From the NCBI RefSeq assembly GCF_020379485.1, contig NC_063452.1:34805608-34869607 (forward strand): a stretch of DNA of 64,000 nucleotides, given 5' to 3'. A program made the translations under genes and the position numbers. This stretch comes from Brassica napus (Eukaryota > Streptophyta > Magnoliopsida > Brassicales > Brassicaceae). Numbering within the stretch: the stretch's first letter is position 1; each line of letters opens with the position of its first letter. Positions 21,757 to 33,345 of the stretch are shown here, in pieces. The notes beneath the pieces were generated by a model that saw nothing but the letters and a program-made list of their open reading frames with translations, ran no database searches and was not told where the DNA came from.

Positions 21757-24700
21757 CTAAGAACTTGAATCAGATTCTGAATCCGAATCAGTACAAGCCT
21801 CGTCTAATTCATCTTCTGAAACGTATTCATCATTAGGAGGAACAATTGGTGTGGATTCATAATCTGAATCATCTTCGACAACATACGTCTCAATGCGCAA
21901 CATCACGCTCTGTGCAACAACTTGGTTGTGTGTATCATCTTGTAACACAACAAGAGCATCCTCGGAGGTTTCTCGAACCCCTCTAGGCATAACTTTTGTA
22001 CATGCCCACTAATCGTTGGCTGATGTATGTCGTACCCGCGGATAAGGAATAAAACAAACTTGATCACAATTACCAGATAAGATAAATGGAACATATTTCT
22101 CATACTGCCAACGTGGAGACACATCAACGATTTCTGATTTATGTTTTCGAATTCCCCGACCTTCAATTGTATCAAACCACTTACATTTAAAAACCATGGC
22201 CTTCAGTCCAACAGAACCAAAATACTCAACCATTATTATCTCCTCGATCAAACCGTTATAGTCAGTATCTGTGGTTCTACGAACTTGGACGCCGTAATGT
22301 TGGGTTTTCTTATCTTGGCCATGGCTATGTGTGCGGAAGCAGTATCCATGTGAATGGTAAATCGGCCAAGATTTATACTTACGTTGCGGACCTTGTCCAA
22401 AATCTAACATCCACATCGGAAACTCATATGTGTTACTCGCTTGCACAACCTTTAAATTAAATTTATATTTATAATTGATAAGTTTCTAATTCAAATTATA
22501 AATCAAATAATATCATAAACTCACATAGTTTTTCACCCATTCGGCAAAATGTTGGTCTTTCAGTATTTGTAGGTCATTACTAGACATATATGGGGTTCTC
22601 TCCGTCATAAACTCCTCGAACATCCTGTTATTTTTTAAAAGAGATTATGATTTCAGGTATCATGAAAAATAACAAAATAATTAATTGAAGTACCTTTCGT
22701 AGGGTTCGAATGTATCACAATTGAGCATCAGAAAAGTCTGGAGGACGGTGTAGTCTTCATCGGTTAGCCATTTCTCTTCAGATTTTCCACTAACCCGACC
22801 TTCGTGATAAAACAAGTTAGGCACATCTGAATATTGATATGTAAACCGAACTTCTCCGGGAAGTGGAACCTCAGGTACCACATGTGGATTACCAAAGAAG
22901 TTTGCAGAAGCGGTAGATATTTCTTCATTCACATATTGTGCAACGATGGAACCTCCAATGTGTGCCTTATTTTTAACTTTCTTTTTCAGATGGTACATGT
23001 ATCGCTCAAAAGGATACATCCATCTATATTGCACTAGACCACCTAAAGCAGCTACGTCTACTAAATGTACGGCCAAATGTTGCATAACATCAAAGAACGA
23101 TGGTGGAAAAATCTTCTCCAAAAGGCAAAGCTTCACCGCAATGTTTTCTTTCAAAATAGCAACATCTTCGTGCTTAAGAAAAGTGCTATCTCTCCAAAAA
23201 AAATTATAAGGAGTTAGTCAATTATAACATATATCAAACCAATTATTAAGATTATGTACCTGAAATGGTAATGTGAACACTTTTGGGAAGTAATTCCTTA
23301 AACGCAAATGGGAGAAGTCGCTGCATAATGACGTGACAATCATGACTTTTCAGACCGGAAATCTTGCTATTCGTCTCGTCTATACACCTACTAAACTTTG
23401 AAGCGTACCCATCTAAAAATTTTATATCATTTTTCAACCATCACAGAAATTCATTTTTTTCTCCTTCGACAACCGGAATATCGGGACTGGCATCGTTCCA
23501 TCATCCTTCATATGTAACTCAGACCATCTTCACAAATCAGGTAGATCCATCCTCGACTTTGCATTATCTTTTGTCTTCCCGGGAACATTAAGCACCGTGT
23601 TGATAAGATTATCAAAGAAATTTTTCTCAACGTGCATGAAGTCCCGGTTGTGGTGAAGAAGAAGGTTTTCCCAATACGGCAACTCCCAAAAGATACTTTT
23701 CTTCCCCCAATTGTGGTCTTTTCCGTAGCCGTTTATAGTGCTCGCAGGTTACTCGTGTCCATTTCCTCCACAATCGATAGTTTTCTTCAGTCCTTCGATG
23801 TTGTTGATTCTTTCGTGAAAAATTTCTTCTCCCATCAACCATGGTGGAGGATCATCAGTTACTGTCTGCCCCTTTCGAAAAGCTTGGAAATTTCTTCTGT
23901 AAGGATGCTCCTTAGGAAGGAACATTCTATGGCAGTCAAACCAGTTATGCTTCCTTCCATGTTGCAACCAAAAAGACTTTGTATCATCAAGACAATATGG
24001 ACAAGCTAACCGGCCATGAGTCATCCATCCGGACATCATGCCGTAAGCGGGAAAGTCATTAATTGTCCACATTAGTGCGGCTCGCATCGTAAAATTTTGC
24101 TTCTTCGAGACATCATATGCTTCAACTCCATCGATCCACAAACTTTTTAGTTTTTCAATTAACGGGTGCAGATAAATATCAATGCTCGTCTTTGGATGCC
24201 TTGGCCCAGGAACTAGTACTGATAAAAAGAAATATTCTTTTTTTATACACATACCAGGAGGTTGGTTATACGGGGTTACGATGACGGGCCAGACCGAGTG
24301 GGCTTCTCCGCTCATACCCACTGGATTAAATCCATCTGTTGCTAATCCTAGATAAACATTTCGACTTTCCTCCGCAAAATCAGGATATACCTTGTTAAAA
24401 TGCTTCCATGCTGCAGCATCAGAAGGGTGGTGCATTTCCTTCTGGCGTCTCATGTTCTGCGTGCCATCGCATTTTTGATGCAGCACACTCTTATTGGTAC
24501 AGACGCTTCAACCTCTCTGTAATAGGCAAATATAACATTCTCTGTTTTGGACGCCTCTTCCCCTTTCCATGGTTCTTGTGATATCTATCTTTCCCACAAA
24601 ACCGACACGCCAACAGCCCGCTATCTTCTTTCCAAAATAACATGCAATTATCCTCCCAAATATCGATCTTGACAACAGGGAGACCAAGCGACTTCGTCAG

Positions 24701-25348
24701 CTTCTTCATCTCATAATATGACGCAGGAGCTCTATTTGGTTGTGGCAAAACATCTCTAAAAGTTTGTGATATCTCATCCATACATGACTCCGCCAAATTA
24801 TGATCAGTTTTTACTTTCATTAAACGAGATGCAAAGTATAGTTGAGAAATACCTTCAACACATCCATCATATAGTGGTTGATTGGCGGCTTCAAAATCTT
24901 CAAACACTCTTTCTTCATATTGCTCTTCATTGGGTTCTTCCATCAAATTCTCCGGTATTTCAGTTGACCCAAAGTCTCCTCCAAGAATGTTCTCTTCATA
25001 TGGGCCGTCTTCTGCATAACTTGCTTCATTTCCCATCCCCATAAATTGACCTCCTGTCGATGATTCTCCAGCATCATAGTAGCTTTCTCCATGGCTTGAC
25101 CATACATAATAATTACTTTTGAAGCCAACTCGGTAAAGATGGCGATATACGGTTCTTACATCACGTCTCTTTCGGTTTCCACATGTTAAACAAGCACAGA
25201 ACATGGTTTTTCGTTCCAAAAAATAACTTTGTCTTGAGGCAAAGGCGATAAAAACTTCAACACCTTTGCTAAACTCTCTTGAAACATTAATAGTACTTGG
25301 ATCAATGTGTCGATCCATCCACTCTCGATTTTGAAAATAATAAGACAT
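21757..25348 (-). pseudogene. TNP2-like CACTA transposase, degenerate
   Basis: Domains appear in the standard order. 25348-24491: transposase-associated domain (MDRHIDPSTINVSREF, a C..C zinc pattern CACLTCGNRKRRDV). 24486-23749: Transposase_21 (GLATDGFNPVGM, PYNQPPGMCIKKEYFFLS, VPGPRHPKTSIDIYL, GVEAYDVSKKQNF, MRAALMWTINDFPAYGM, CPYC). About 23725-23250: IFWELPYWENLLLHHN, FMHVEKNFFDNL and KSRMDLPDL. 23154-22694: DUF4218 (FFDVMQHLAVHL, QYRWMYPFERYM). 22640-21757: DUF4216 (VMFKCKWFDT-like) and an acidic tail. A TAA at 24491 interrupts KRLYQ-ECAASKMRWH, a frameshift follows near 24440, a TGA after DLPDL lies near 23530, and more breaks follow, so it is inactive. In the family this protein binds the terminal repeats and catalyses cut-and-paste transposition. 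Confidence 0.9.
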
Positions 25349-25469
25349 TGAAAACTCTCTTTTTTTTTAATTTTTTTTAAGACAACTCGTTTGATCTCAC
25401 GCTTGAATTGTGAATTGTTATGGTAGTTTGTTGCAATGTCAATGAACTCTCATGCGTTTGCTTATATAG

Positions 25470-26092
25470 GAAAAACATTGCCACGTTTTTGCTACGAAAT
25501 GCCACAAAAATTGCTAAGCTTTTTGCTACGAAATGCCACGAAAATTGCTACGATTTTGCTATGTTTCTTTTCGTGGCAACCTATAAGAATCTTTCCAGCG
25601 CCCAACCAGATGGATGTGATTACACTGAGAAAACATTTCACATAATTTCCCACGAATGATTTTTGTGGCTTCTGTTTTGTGTATTTATCCCTGCCATATG
25701 TGCAGGATTTGATTGGTGTGATATTTTTTTCGGTGGGCTTGCCACGGTTTGCTACGATAAGATTCGTGGCAATCACTTTATTTGTTTTTTTCTGTCTGAC
25801 TAATATATATTAATAATAAATCTCGATAGCCACGATTAAAACAAAGCAAAACGTAGGAGTGTTTGCTAAATTGCCGCGCTAAAGATACCCACGATTATTT
25901 AGTGGGAATTTCGTGGCTAGCCCTTGCCCCGAATATATCCGTAACAATTTCGTAGCAAGGTTTGCTACGTATATTTACGATTTGCCACGTTTTTCTTTTT
26001 CGTATCATTTCGTAGCTGGATCGTAGCTTTTGCGTTTTTGCCACGAAATTTGCGTGGCTTTTTCGTGGCTATGGCCCTATTTTTTACTAGTG
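25470..26092. repeat. Right CACTA terminus with long subterminal repeat array
   Basis: More than twenty copies of GCCACG/CGTGGC and GCTACG/CGTAGC hexamers over about 600 bp, ending in the terminal repeat CCCTATTTTTTACTAGTG. Longer than the left array (about 300 bp). Confidence 0.85.
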
Positions 26093-26095
26093 CTG

Positions 26096-26944
26096 ATGAG
26101 TTTTTAACCTAATATATATAGCTTGCCAATTGTTTAATGCAAAGCATGCTTTCTTGTTCTCTTTTTCTAGTTTTCATACCTAAGATTTAGTAGAGTTGGA
26201 AAGAATATCCAAGACTCCTTCAGAGATTTGTGATTCGAACCCCATTATTATTACTTATTTATCTATGAAGTTTTCTTTATACCTTGTAGTTATGAATTTC
26301 TTAGTCATGTCTGAGTAGTTCTATTGTTAGGTTTAGGGTTCAAATAGGTTATGAAGGATTAGCCCCAACTATAGAATTGATAAGTTGTGATATTCATAAA
26401 TAGGATGTTCTTAATGCTTGTGTTCTAGAATAGCTAACTAGAACCTTGATTTTAGGGTTTGTAGGTACAAGCTACTGCTTGGTCTCATCCTGAATAGATC
26501 CTGATTGAACTAGGATTGCTAGAGAAAAGCGATAGCTGATCTAGGAAACCTTAGTGAGTACTTTATCAACCCGAGCGCAAAGCTTGCTTGAAGAGCGTCG
26601 ATCGATATTCCAAAAGAATAATCGAGCAAAGTCGTGAAAGGTGTATCGATCGATATTCTTCTAGAATCATCGATCGACACTTTCTAATTGATCAACATAC
26701 GAATGTTGATGTCATTAGATCTAGAAAATAGACGAATCTAAATATACGAAATCTGATTGATTTGTTCTTATAAGTTGAGCTCTTTAATATCACGCAAGCA
26801 ACTGATTAGTATCTATATCTCTATAATCCTGATTACCTGAATAGAAACCCTAAGTCTAGCTACTTCCAATTAAGTGTCAAAACCACAATCAACCCAACCG
26901 AACAACTACCTTATTCAAACCTGCAATTTACAACAAAACTAAAT
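26096..26944 (+). repeat. ATHILA LTR (copy 4), right part, 3' truncated
   Basis: Continues the LTR after the CACTA element (GAGTTTTTAACCTAATATAT; the equivalent in copy 1 is at 9838) and includes the TTAGGTTTAGGGTTC and TAGCCCCAACTATAGA blocks. It stops about 150 bp short of the usual LTR end, where a Tat-B LTR begins. Confidence 0.85.
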
Positions 26945-27415
26945 TGTTGGTGTAAAAATCGGTCACGAAGGAATCAATGTCGGAAAGTTCTCAAGAAAAA
27001 TGTATCTCTTTAAAAAGAAAGAGATAATAGTTAAAAAAATATCGGGAAAACCAAAATTGTGTTTCGTATGAATTCTGAAAAAGATTCATACGATAAACCC
27101 TTGAGAAAGGTTACTCGAATCCTCAGACAAATGAATCCTGGGCGTCGAAACAACGAAACGAGAATAAGGCTCGATCAACCTGGGTCCCCATCGGGGGGAG
27201 CTGGATGCACGTCCAACTCGCCCCAGTGGCGAGTTAGACGGAACAAGCAGTCCAACTCGCCGAATGAGCAGTCCAACTGGCCCGCTCGACGAGTTAACCC
27301 GAATGAGCAGTCCAACTCGCCGAATGGGCATAAGTACAAACACATAGTACTGTATCCAAAATCAGAGTTTGTACAGGAAGCAAACCTAAGTGGGACAACC
27401 ACGAAAACAATGCAA
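26945..27415 (+). repeat. Tat-B LTR, 5' portion
   Basis: Starts TGTTGGTGTAAAAATCGGTC followed by ACGAAGGAATC, matching the LTR starts at 38385, 38539, and (minus) 39285 and 45486. It includes a palindromic minisatellite at 27196-27320. At about 27415 the sequence switches to a Tat-A 3' UTR, so the LTR is truncated. Confidence 0.7.
27196..27320 (+). repeat. Palindromic minisatellite in Tat-B LTR, AACTCGCC/GGCGAGTT stem
   Basis: AACTCGCCCCAGTGGCGAGTT-like inverted repeat plus direct repeats of GAATGAGCAGTCCAACT. Located about 250-375 bases from the LTR start. Confidence 0.75.
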
Positions 27416-28059
27416 GGGGCATACGAGCTGGATCAGGTCCCAAGGGACCTCCGATCCTGGCCAACCCTTCATCTAATGTGATCCTTTCACTAGAACCAGA
27501 ATGGGTATATGACTAAAGCAAGAGTGAGCCTGCGCAAGCCAGAGTGTGCTCCCAAAAATACCTAAGTCCCTGCAAAAGGGCTTCGGGCCAAAACATATGC
27601 ATGGACCTCATGTACTAGTGCATAAAAACCTCTGCATAAAAACGCCATTCAGGGTTACAAAAAGCAAAGTACTGTAAACACCTCAGGGTCAATACATGGA
27701 GCTATCATATTGCAAAGTACTGTGTTTTGATCTCTGGGTCAGCACAAGGAGCAAAAGTTCAAAGTCCGGGAGCGCACTTAAATTCCTGCTTATCCAGACG
27801 TGGAAAGCAGCAAATCTTGCACATGAGTCACTACACCAGGTAGATTCACTCCAACACAATACCTAGGGGCTCACAATGGCTTTCTGCAGAAGCAGAGTTC
27901 ATTATTAGTACCTCGATAGTGGCCAACTTCTGAGTGGAAGAATGCGAGGTCCAAAATGGAATTGATAGTGGCCTACTTCCGAGTGGCAGAATGCAATTTC
28001 CAAACAAGGAATGGTAGTAGCCTTACCCCAAGAGGATAGAATATGGTCTCTAAAAAAGC

Positions 28060-28440
28060 AACCTCCTGGTTCAAAAAGACCTCCAGGTCCAAAAGCAACC
28101 TTCGGGTTCAAAAAGACCTCCGGTCCAAAAAGACCTCCCGGTCCAAAAAGACCTCCCGGTCCAAAAGCAACCTCCGGGTTCAAAAAGACCTTCGGGTCCA
28201 AAAGCAACCTCCACGTTCAAAAAGACCTCCGGTTCCAAAAGCAACCTCTGGGTTCAAAGCGACCTTCGGATCCAAAGAAACCTCTAGGTTCAAAGCGACC
28301 TATGGTTCCAAAAGCAACCTCTGGGTTCAAAACAACCTCGGGATCCAGAGAAACCTTCGGGTTCAAAATGACCTCCGGGTCCAGAAGTAACCTTTGGGTT
28401 CAAAAAGACCTCCGGGTTCAATAAAATACCTCCGGGTTAT
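28060..28440 (+). repeat. Tandem array, about 19-20-bp units (CCTCCGGGTTCAAAAAGA)
   Basis: About eighteen diverged units of the type ACCTCCGGGTTCAAAAAGA. The stop-free frames here come from the repeat, not from a gene. Related single units are scattered through 50225-51050. Confidence 0.85.
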
Positions 28441-28782
28441 AAACGGCCTCCGGGCCATAAACGAAGGTCCACGGATCCTTCGTAAGGGAATTCATATCGA
28501 CAGAAACCTACCGAAGGGAGGTGGAATGCGATACCCGTCTGAAAGTTTACGAACTTATGCGTCTAAACAGATGTTGATAGTGGCCTACTTACGAGTGGTA
28601 GAATGCAAAATTTTAAAAACGACATTGATAGTGTGGCCTACCTACAGGGCCAGAGTGCAACGTCGCACACGATTAAGAGCAGCTTACTCACAGGGGCAGT
28701 TCTCGATATAACACCTTAGGACCTCCGGGTCCAAAAGGGCTACATCCTAAAACCTTCGGGTTTGAAGAAGAGATTCACCTTA

Positions 28783-29045
28783 CAGCCTCCGGGTTCCTGG
28801 ACAAAAGTCCATCCAGCCTCTGGGTTCCTGGACAAAAGTCCATCCAGCCTTCGGGTTCATGGACGAAAGTCCATCCAGCCTCCGGGTTCCTGGACGAAAG
28901 TCCATCCAGCCTCCGGGTTCTGGACGAAAGTCCATCCAGCCTCTGGGTTTCTAGATGAAAGTCCATCCAGTCTCCGGGTTCTAGGACGAAAGTCCATCCA
29001 GCCTCCGGGTTCATAGACAAAAATCCATCCAGTCTTCGGGTTCAG
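28783..29045 (+). repeat. 31-bp tandem array, nine units, each with a GGAC-GAAA-GTCC hairpin
   Basis: Units start at 28783, 28814, 28845, 28876, 28907, 28937, 28968, 28999 and 29030 (period 31, once 30). Consensus: CAGCCTCCGGGTTCCTGGAC then GAAAGTCCATC. The centre TGGACGAAAGTCCA folds into a 5-bp stem with a GAAA loop; the first two units have an AAAA loop. Confidence 0.92.
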
Positions 29046-29244
29046 CATGTTCGTCTTGGTGCATGCAGATAACCTAGTTGATTGCGGTGAGCAGTAGTTT
29101 CCATGCCGAATAAAGAAGGTGGAAACATTAGTTGAATTTGCCATTGGTTCTTGGCCATTCTCAACTATGTAACATTGCAATCTGCCCCCGGAGATAAGCC
29201 ACAATCAATGCTGGGATGACCTTGCGTCGTGCTTTCAGGGAACC
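29046..29244. other. Unassigned stretch between Tat-A UTR and LTR
   Basis: About 200 bp without a recognisable match elsewhere in the window; may be the original flank of the minus-strand Tat-A insertion. Confidence 0.4.
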
Positions 29245-29728
29245 TGTTAGGGGATTTTTGTGTAGGCTCTTTTAAAGTACCACAGAACGATGGATAAGCT
29301 AGAGAATCGTATGTGTTTTGAGTAGGTTTGTATGTTTCATGAGGATTTGGTTAAAGTAATAAGAAGATAGGCTTAAAGAAACGTTATATTAGGTAGAACA
29401 AGCGAGAGTAAACAAGGTTACAAAGTATTAGGTAAGAACCCTAATTCTAGCTGTCTAACCCTAGTCTTTAAGCCTTGGAGAAGTCGATCCTTTGCTTTTG
29501 GGACTTAGGAGCCCTTATATAGTCGCCTTGAAGTCGGTTTGATTTAGGTTGAACTCTTCCATATTCCAAAATATGGAAGGTTCTCCTTATCGGAAATCTT
29601 CCATTTCTTGGAAGGGAGGTCGGTCCCTGGGACTGGTCCCAGGGTTCCTTTTAGCGAGTACCTGGAGCGTTCCTGTATCGGGGACCCGGGGGTCTGGAGG
29701 AATGATACCGGGGTATTTTTCCCTAACA
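29245..29728 (-). repeat. Tat-A LTR (3' LTR of a minus-strand copy), 484 bp
   Basis: On the minus strand it runs TGTTAGGGAAAAATACC...AAAAATCCCCTAACA, matching the LTR at 54419-54920. No primer site is found at its left edge, so it is the outer, 3' LTR; internal 3' sequence lies to its right. Confidence 0.85.
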
Positions 29729-30393
29729 GTTTACCCCTTATTGCTTGATTTCGTCATCGAACTCGGGGAATAACCTGTGCACTCAAGTCAACCAGGGTTG
29801 CTCATTCTCAGCAGGCTCCCCTTAGGCAGGACTCCGCTTCATCGGTCTCGCTATCCTGGATTCCACTCAAGCCGGAGCTCGTTCTGAACCCAGGCAAGGA
29901 TCGGTTCCACCTTACTTAGTCGGAGCTTGATAGTAGCGACTTGAATTTTATGGGGACGATGAGGCTGCAGAGAGTTCTTTTTGGAGAAAACCGGAGTCTT
30001 TTCAGCTGGGATCCTTTGAACCGGAAAAGGCGGGAGCGTGATCTGAGTAGCGTTTTTCTTTCCTGGATCGGATTTTCTTCATTCTTGGCCGGTCACCCTT
30101 TGTTAATGATTCTCTAGGAGATTTGGAAATATTTGATTTCCTTTTCTCCGTCTTCAAAAAGGAAAGCGTTGGGCGTATATTTAGGATGCACAGCGCTTCT
30201 CACCAGATCATCCCTGATTTGAGAAAGATGAATTCTGATTTACCCTCTCTTCCAGCCTCGCTCGTAGGTGGTCGCGTAAGGCCTCGTCGCTTATTTGCTG
30301 ACCCCTTTTCCTCACCTGCTACTTCTCACGGAGAGGTCCCCGAGGCTGATAACGAGGCGATCCTGATGGCACCCTTGAAGCAACGTTGCTCTT
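29729..30393 (-). mobile_element. Tat-A 3' internal region (minus-strand copy), cut by ATHILA copy 2
   Basis: The reverse complement matches 52560-53326: the segment before the LTR (TTATTCCCC and TCGATGACGAAATC) and the promoter-distal part of the antisense ORF. It stops at 30393, where an ATHILA LTR starts. Confidence 0.8.
30228..30393 (+). pseudogene. N-terminal fragment of the Tat antisense ORF
   Basis: ATG 30228 opens a frame with ASLVGGRVRPRRLFADPFSS and APLKQRC, closely matching the start of the antisense ORF at 52733 (SLVGGRARPRCPFTDPFSSP, APLRRLC). It is cut after about 55 codons by the ATHILA insertion. Confidence 0.8.
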
Positions 30394-31713
30394 TGATAGA
30401 CTATGGATTTGACCCATTTTTATCCATAGTTTATAAGTGTTTTTACTAATATTTATATTATTATAGAGTCTATTTATTATATTTATAAGATCAGGATTGT
30501 TTAGGAGATAAGTGATGATTTTGGAGTATTTTGGAGATATTAAGAGCAAGCACCCGAGATGACCATCGAGATCGACAATCGTTCGATATTGGAGAGCTAG
30601 AATCGATCGATACACAAGTCATTGTGTCGATCAATAGCGAAGCGCGCAGAAAGCCCTTTTGGTCACAGCCGACTTGAAGCCCAAGATTTCACTATTTTAC
30701 AAGATTGCCTCTGACGAGTTTTACCCTAATTATATAAGCTTTGCCGCCATGTTTGAGGTAGAGTGTGCTTGTGTTTTAGTTTTGTGTTCATTTTGTGTTT
30801 TATGGTTTACTGATAGATAGGAGAGAAGATCTAAAGTTATAATTTGTGATTGGAACTCTATTGATATTTATCTTATCTATTCTATGCAGTTTTTATATCT
30901 AACCATTGTTATAAATTGCTTAGCCATGTCTGAGTAGTTCTCTTGTTTGATTTTAGGGTTTAAATAGGTTAGGAGGAATTAGCCCCAACTATGGATTGCT
31001 GAGTTGTGATAATCGTCATTAGAATTGTTCATTAATGCCTGTCTCTAGATTAGCTAACTAGAACTTGTCCTAGGATTGATTGATAAAAGCCATAGCTAAT
31101 TCTCATCCTGAAAACGTTCTAATTGAACTTCGTTTCTTACTATGAGCAAGGCGAGAGCTGATCTAGTAAGCTTAGTAAGCATTCATTCAACCTGTGCATA
31201 AAGCATATCTAGAGCGCGTCAATCGATATCATACTTGAATAATTGGTCGACGGTGCAAAAGGTGTATCGATCGATACGCCTATTGGATTATCGATCGACA
31301 CTTTCTATAGATCCATATAACGAGAGTTGAGATCATAGATCTAGTTAATAGTCAACAAGTCAATGCTCGCAAAGGCCGAAAGACTTGTTGATTAAATAGT
31401 AGAGCTTTACATTATCATGCATGCAACTCATTAGACATCTATAGGATTATAATTCCAACTTTTCTGAATAAAAACCCTAAGTCTAGCTATTTCCTTTTTA
31501 AGCACCAAAACCCCAAACTTGCTATTGAACAATTATTTGTTCAATATATAAACTGCAATTTACTTTTAAAACTCTTAAAACATCTTGCTTGACAAATCAT
31601 ATTAGAAACTCTAGGTTCCCTAGCTCTCTGTGAATTCGATCCCTAAGTACTACAACTCGACCTCTTATTTGAGAGAGTATATATCACTCATTAGGGTAAT
31701 TTGAGTGGTATCA
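30394..31713 (+). repeat. 5' LTR of ATHILA copy 2
   Basis: 1,320 bp, TGATAGACTATGG...GTGGTATCA. Carries ATCGATCGAC-type motifs around 30600 and 31215-31300. Confidence 0.9.
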
Positions 31714-31717
31714 AATT

Positions 31718-31734
31718 TGGCGCCGTTGCCGGGG
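31718..31734 (+). other. Primer-binding site (tRNA-Asp type), perfect
   Basis: TGGCGCCGTTGCCGGGG, complementary to the 3' end of plant tRNA-Asp. Confidence 0.9.
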
Positions 31735-31809
31735 AGCTTTGATCGCCTACTTTCTAATTTTTGTTGAGTATTCTGACATAAATTTTTTTTTTCTTGGATT
31801 TTCAGGTAC

Positions 31810-33345
31810 ATGCCCAGCCGTAACAGAACCTACAAGGAACCACAACTGATATTCTCACCAGATCCTGCAAGTCTGGAATGCACGATCCGTAAGAAAACAC
31901 ACTCTTTATCGACCGACAACAACAACTCTGTGTCGCTTGATTCTGCTCAACCACCGTCGACCCAGACACCAGTTCCGTCGAACGATTCTCGCTCACCACC
32001 TGTAGACCGACAACACAAAACTTCCATCGACCGATAACCTTCACCCGACGTCGATCGACATTCCATCTCGGACATCGATCGATACTGAACCGCGAGCAAT
32101 GGTTGCGCCTTTGATACTTGTTCGGGACAACAATGGAGACTTGCATGACCAGGAGGGTCATCTGCGTAATGCAGCAGGTCAGAGAATAGACGCTCAGGGG
32201 GCTGCAATCCCTGAGACTGAAGCTACTACTACATGTATTACCTTACCTGTAGATGATGCTGCGCAACCCAAGACGTTGGTTGACTACAACCGTCCAGATC
32301 GCTACTACACCAACAGATCAGCCATCCTTCCACCTACCATTGAGAGGAATTTTGAGCTGAAAGCGCAGTACTACACACTTGTGGGACAGTTACCCTAGCA
32401 TGGACTATCCCACGAGCATCCTATGGACCATCTGGAGAGGTTCGAGGATCTGATATTTGCTATTAGAGTCAAGGGAGTCTCTGAAGACTACCTATTATGC
32501 AAGCTTTTCAGATATTCACTTGCTGGAGAAGCTCTGCATTGGCTCAAGCAGTTACAACCAGGATCTCTTAAATCCTGGAGCGAAATCAAGAAGGCATTCT
32601 TATGCAATTTCTTCGATGAGGCACGTGCTGAAGACTTGAGGAGCAAGATTTCTACATTCACTCAAGAGCCTGCAGAATCATTCAGAGGCTCTTGGATTAG
32701 ATTCAATTCTTACCAAAGAGACTGTCCATACCACGGATTCAATGAAGTACAACTGCTTCGTACTTTCTACAGAGGCATCGCGGTGCAGTACCAGATGGCT
32801 CTTGATGCTTCCAGGAATGGAAACTTCAACACCAGGAATCTAGAGGAGGCAGTCAAAGTGATTGAAAACCTAGCATCCAGCAATAGCACCAAGAACACTG
32901 ATTTTGAGAGGAAGAGATCTGCCACCATCCTTGGGAATGATCAGATGGATGAGGTGAAGGCAAAACTGGACAGTGTTCACAAGCTTCTCAAGAAGCAGGT
33001 CAGCTTTGTTGAAGATGCAGAAGCTGTAGAGGGTAAAGGAGAGGAAGAAGAAGTAAACTACAGTGGTGGAGCTGGATTCCAAGGAAACCAGGGTGGAAAT
33101 AGAAACTCCTATGGAAATAGGAGTAACTTCAACCAAACCTCGCAGTACCAGAAACCCTACAACAACAGCTACATCAACAACAAGAACTTTGGAAGTTCCT
33201 ACTACCAGAAGCCACCGCCGCCTACTCAGGAGAGCAAGATTGAAGAGATGCTTGATAGGGTTCTTGAGGCACAATAGCGAATGACAGTGGACTTCAATGG
33301 GAAGATAGATTTTGTCTACAACAACTTGAACACAAATTTTGAAAC
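31810..33345 (+). pseudogene. ATHILA gag, copy 2, with frameshift and two stops
   Basis: Starts MPSRNRTYKEPQ at ATG 31810, breaks at TAA 32035-32037, resumes in another frame at about 32099 (DLHDQEGHLRNAAGQRID) and continues to 33345. In-frame TAG codons at 32396-32398 (replacing Tyr of PYHGLS) and 33275-33277 (replacing Gln) interrupt it. The gag domain 32423-32950 is well kept: HPMDHLERFEDLI, EALHWLKQLQPGSLKSW, FRGSWIRFNSYQRDC, NFNTRNLEEAVKVIENLAS. A Gly/Asn/Tyr-rich tail follows. Structural gag protein that packages element RNA. Inactive here. Confidence 0.88.

Larger units (their letters stand above)
18248..26092 (-). mobile_element. CACTA (En/Spm) DNA transposon, 7.8 kb, with target duplication CTG
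   Basis: The left end is CACTAGAAAAAAACAGGGCC and the right end, reversed, CACTAGTAAAAAATAGGGCC. CTG occurs on both sides (18245-18247 and 26093-26095), the 3-bp duplication expected for this superfamily. Both genes typical of plant CACTA elements are present on the minus strand: a TNP2-like transposase (25348-21757) and a Ptta/En/Spm-type gene (21101-18750). Both ends carry dense subterminal GCCACG/GCTACG-type repeats. Removing the element and one CTG restores a continuous ATHILA LTR. The transposase is broken, so this copy is not autonomous. Confidence 0.95.
27416..29045 (+). mobile_element. Tat-A 3' untranslated region fragment with tandem arrays
   Basis: Begins GGGCATACGAGCTGGATCAG, the same as 49706 downstream of the Tat-A integrase. 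It shares the GATAGTGGCC...GAGTGGCAGAATGC block (27913, 27964, 28574, compare 50128). Contains a short-period array (28060-28440) and a 31-bp array (28783-29045). No coding capacity beyond stop-free repeats. Confidence 0.75.
30394..33345 (+). mobile_element. ATHILA-like element copy 2, 3' truncated
   Basis: Full 5' LTR (30394-31713), perfect primer site and gag, then the match to copy 1 ends at about 33345 within the gag tail. Inserted in the minus-strand Tat-A antisense ORF; the left flank is CTCTT, the right flank is lost. Confidence 0.9.

Noticed and set aside
28011..28424. Lys/Pro/Gly-repeat proteins (137 and 115 codons in two frames)
   Set aside because: Two frames of the same CCTCCGGGTTC array are open; no start context or domain.
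28762..29020. Open frames on both strands (84 and 81 codons)
   Set aside because: They arise from the stop-free 31-bp array; the unit length is not a multiple of three.
28783..29045. CRISPR-like regular repeat array
   Set aside because: The 31-bp units are contiguous with no unique spacers, and the context is a plant retrotransposon UTR.
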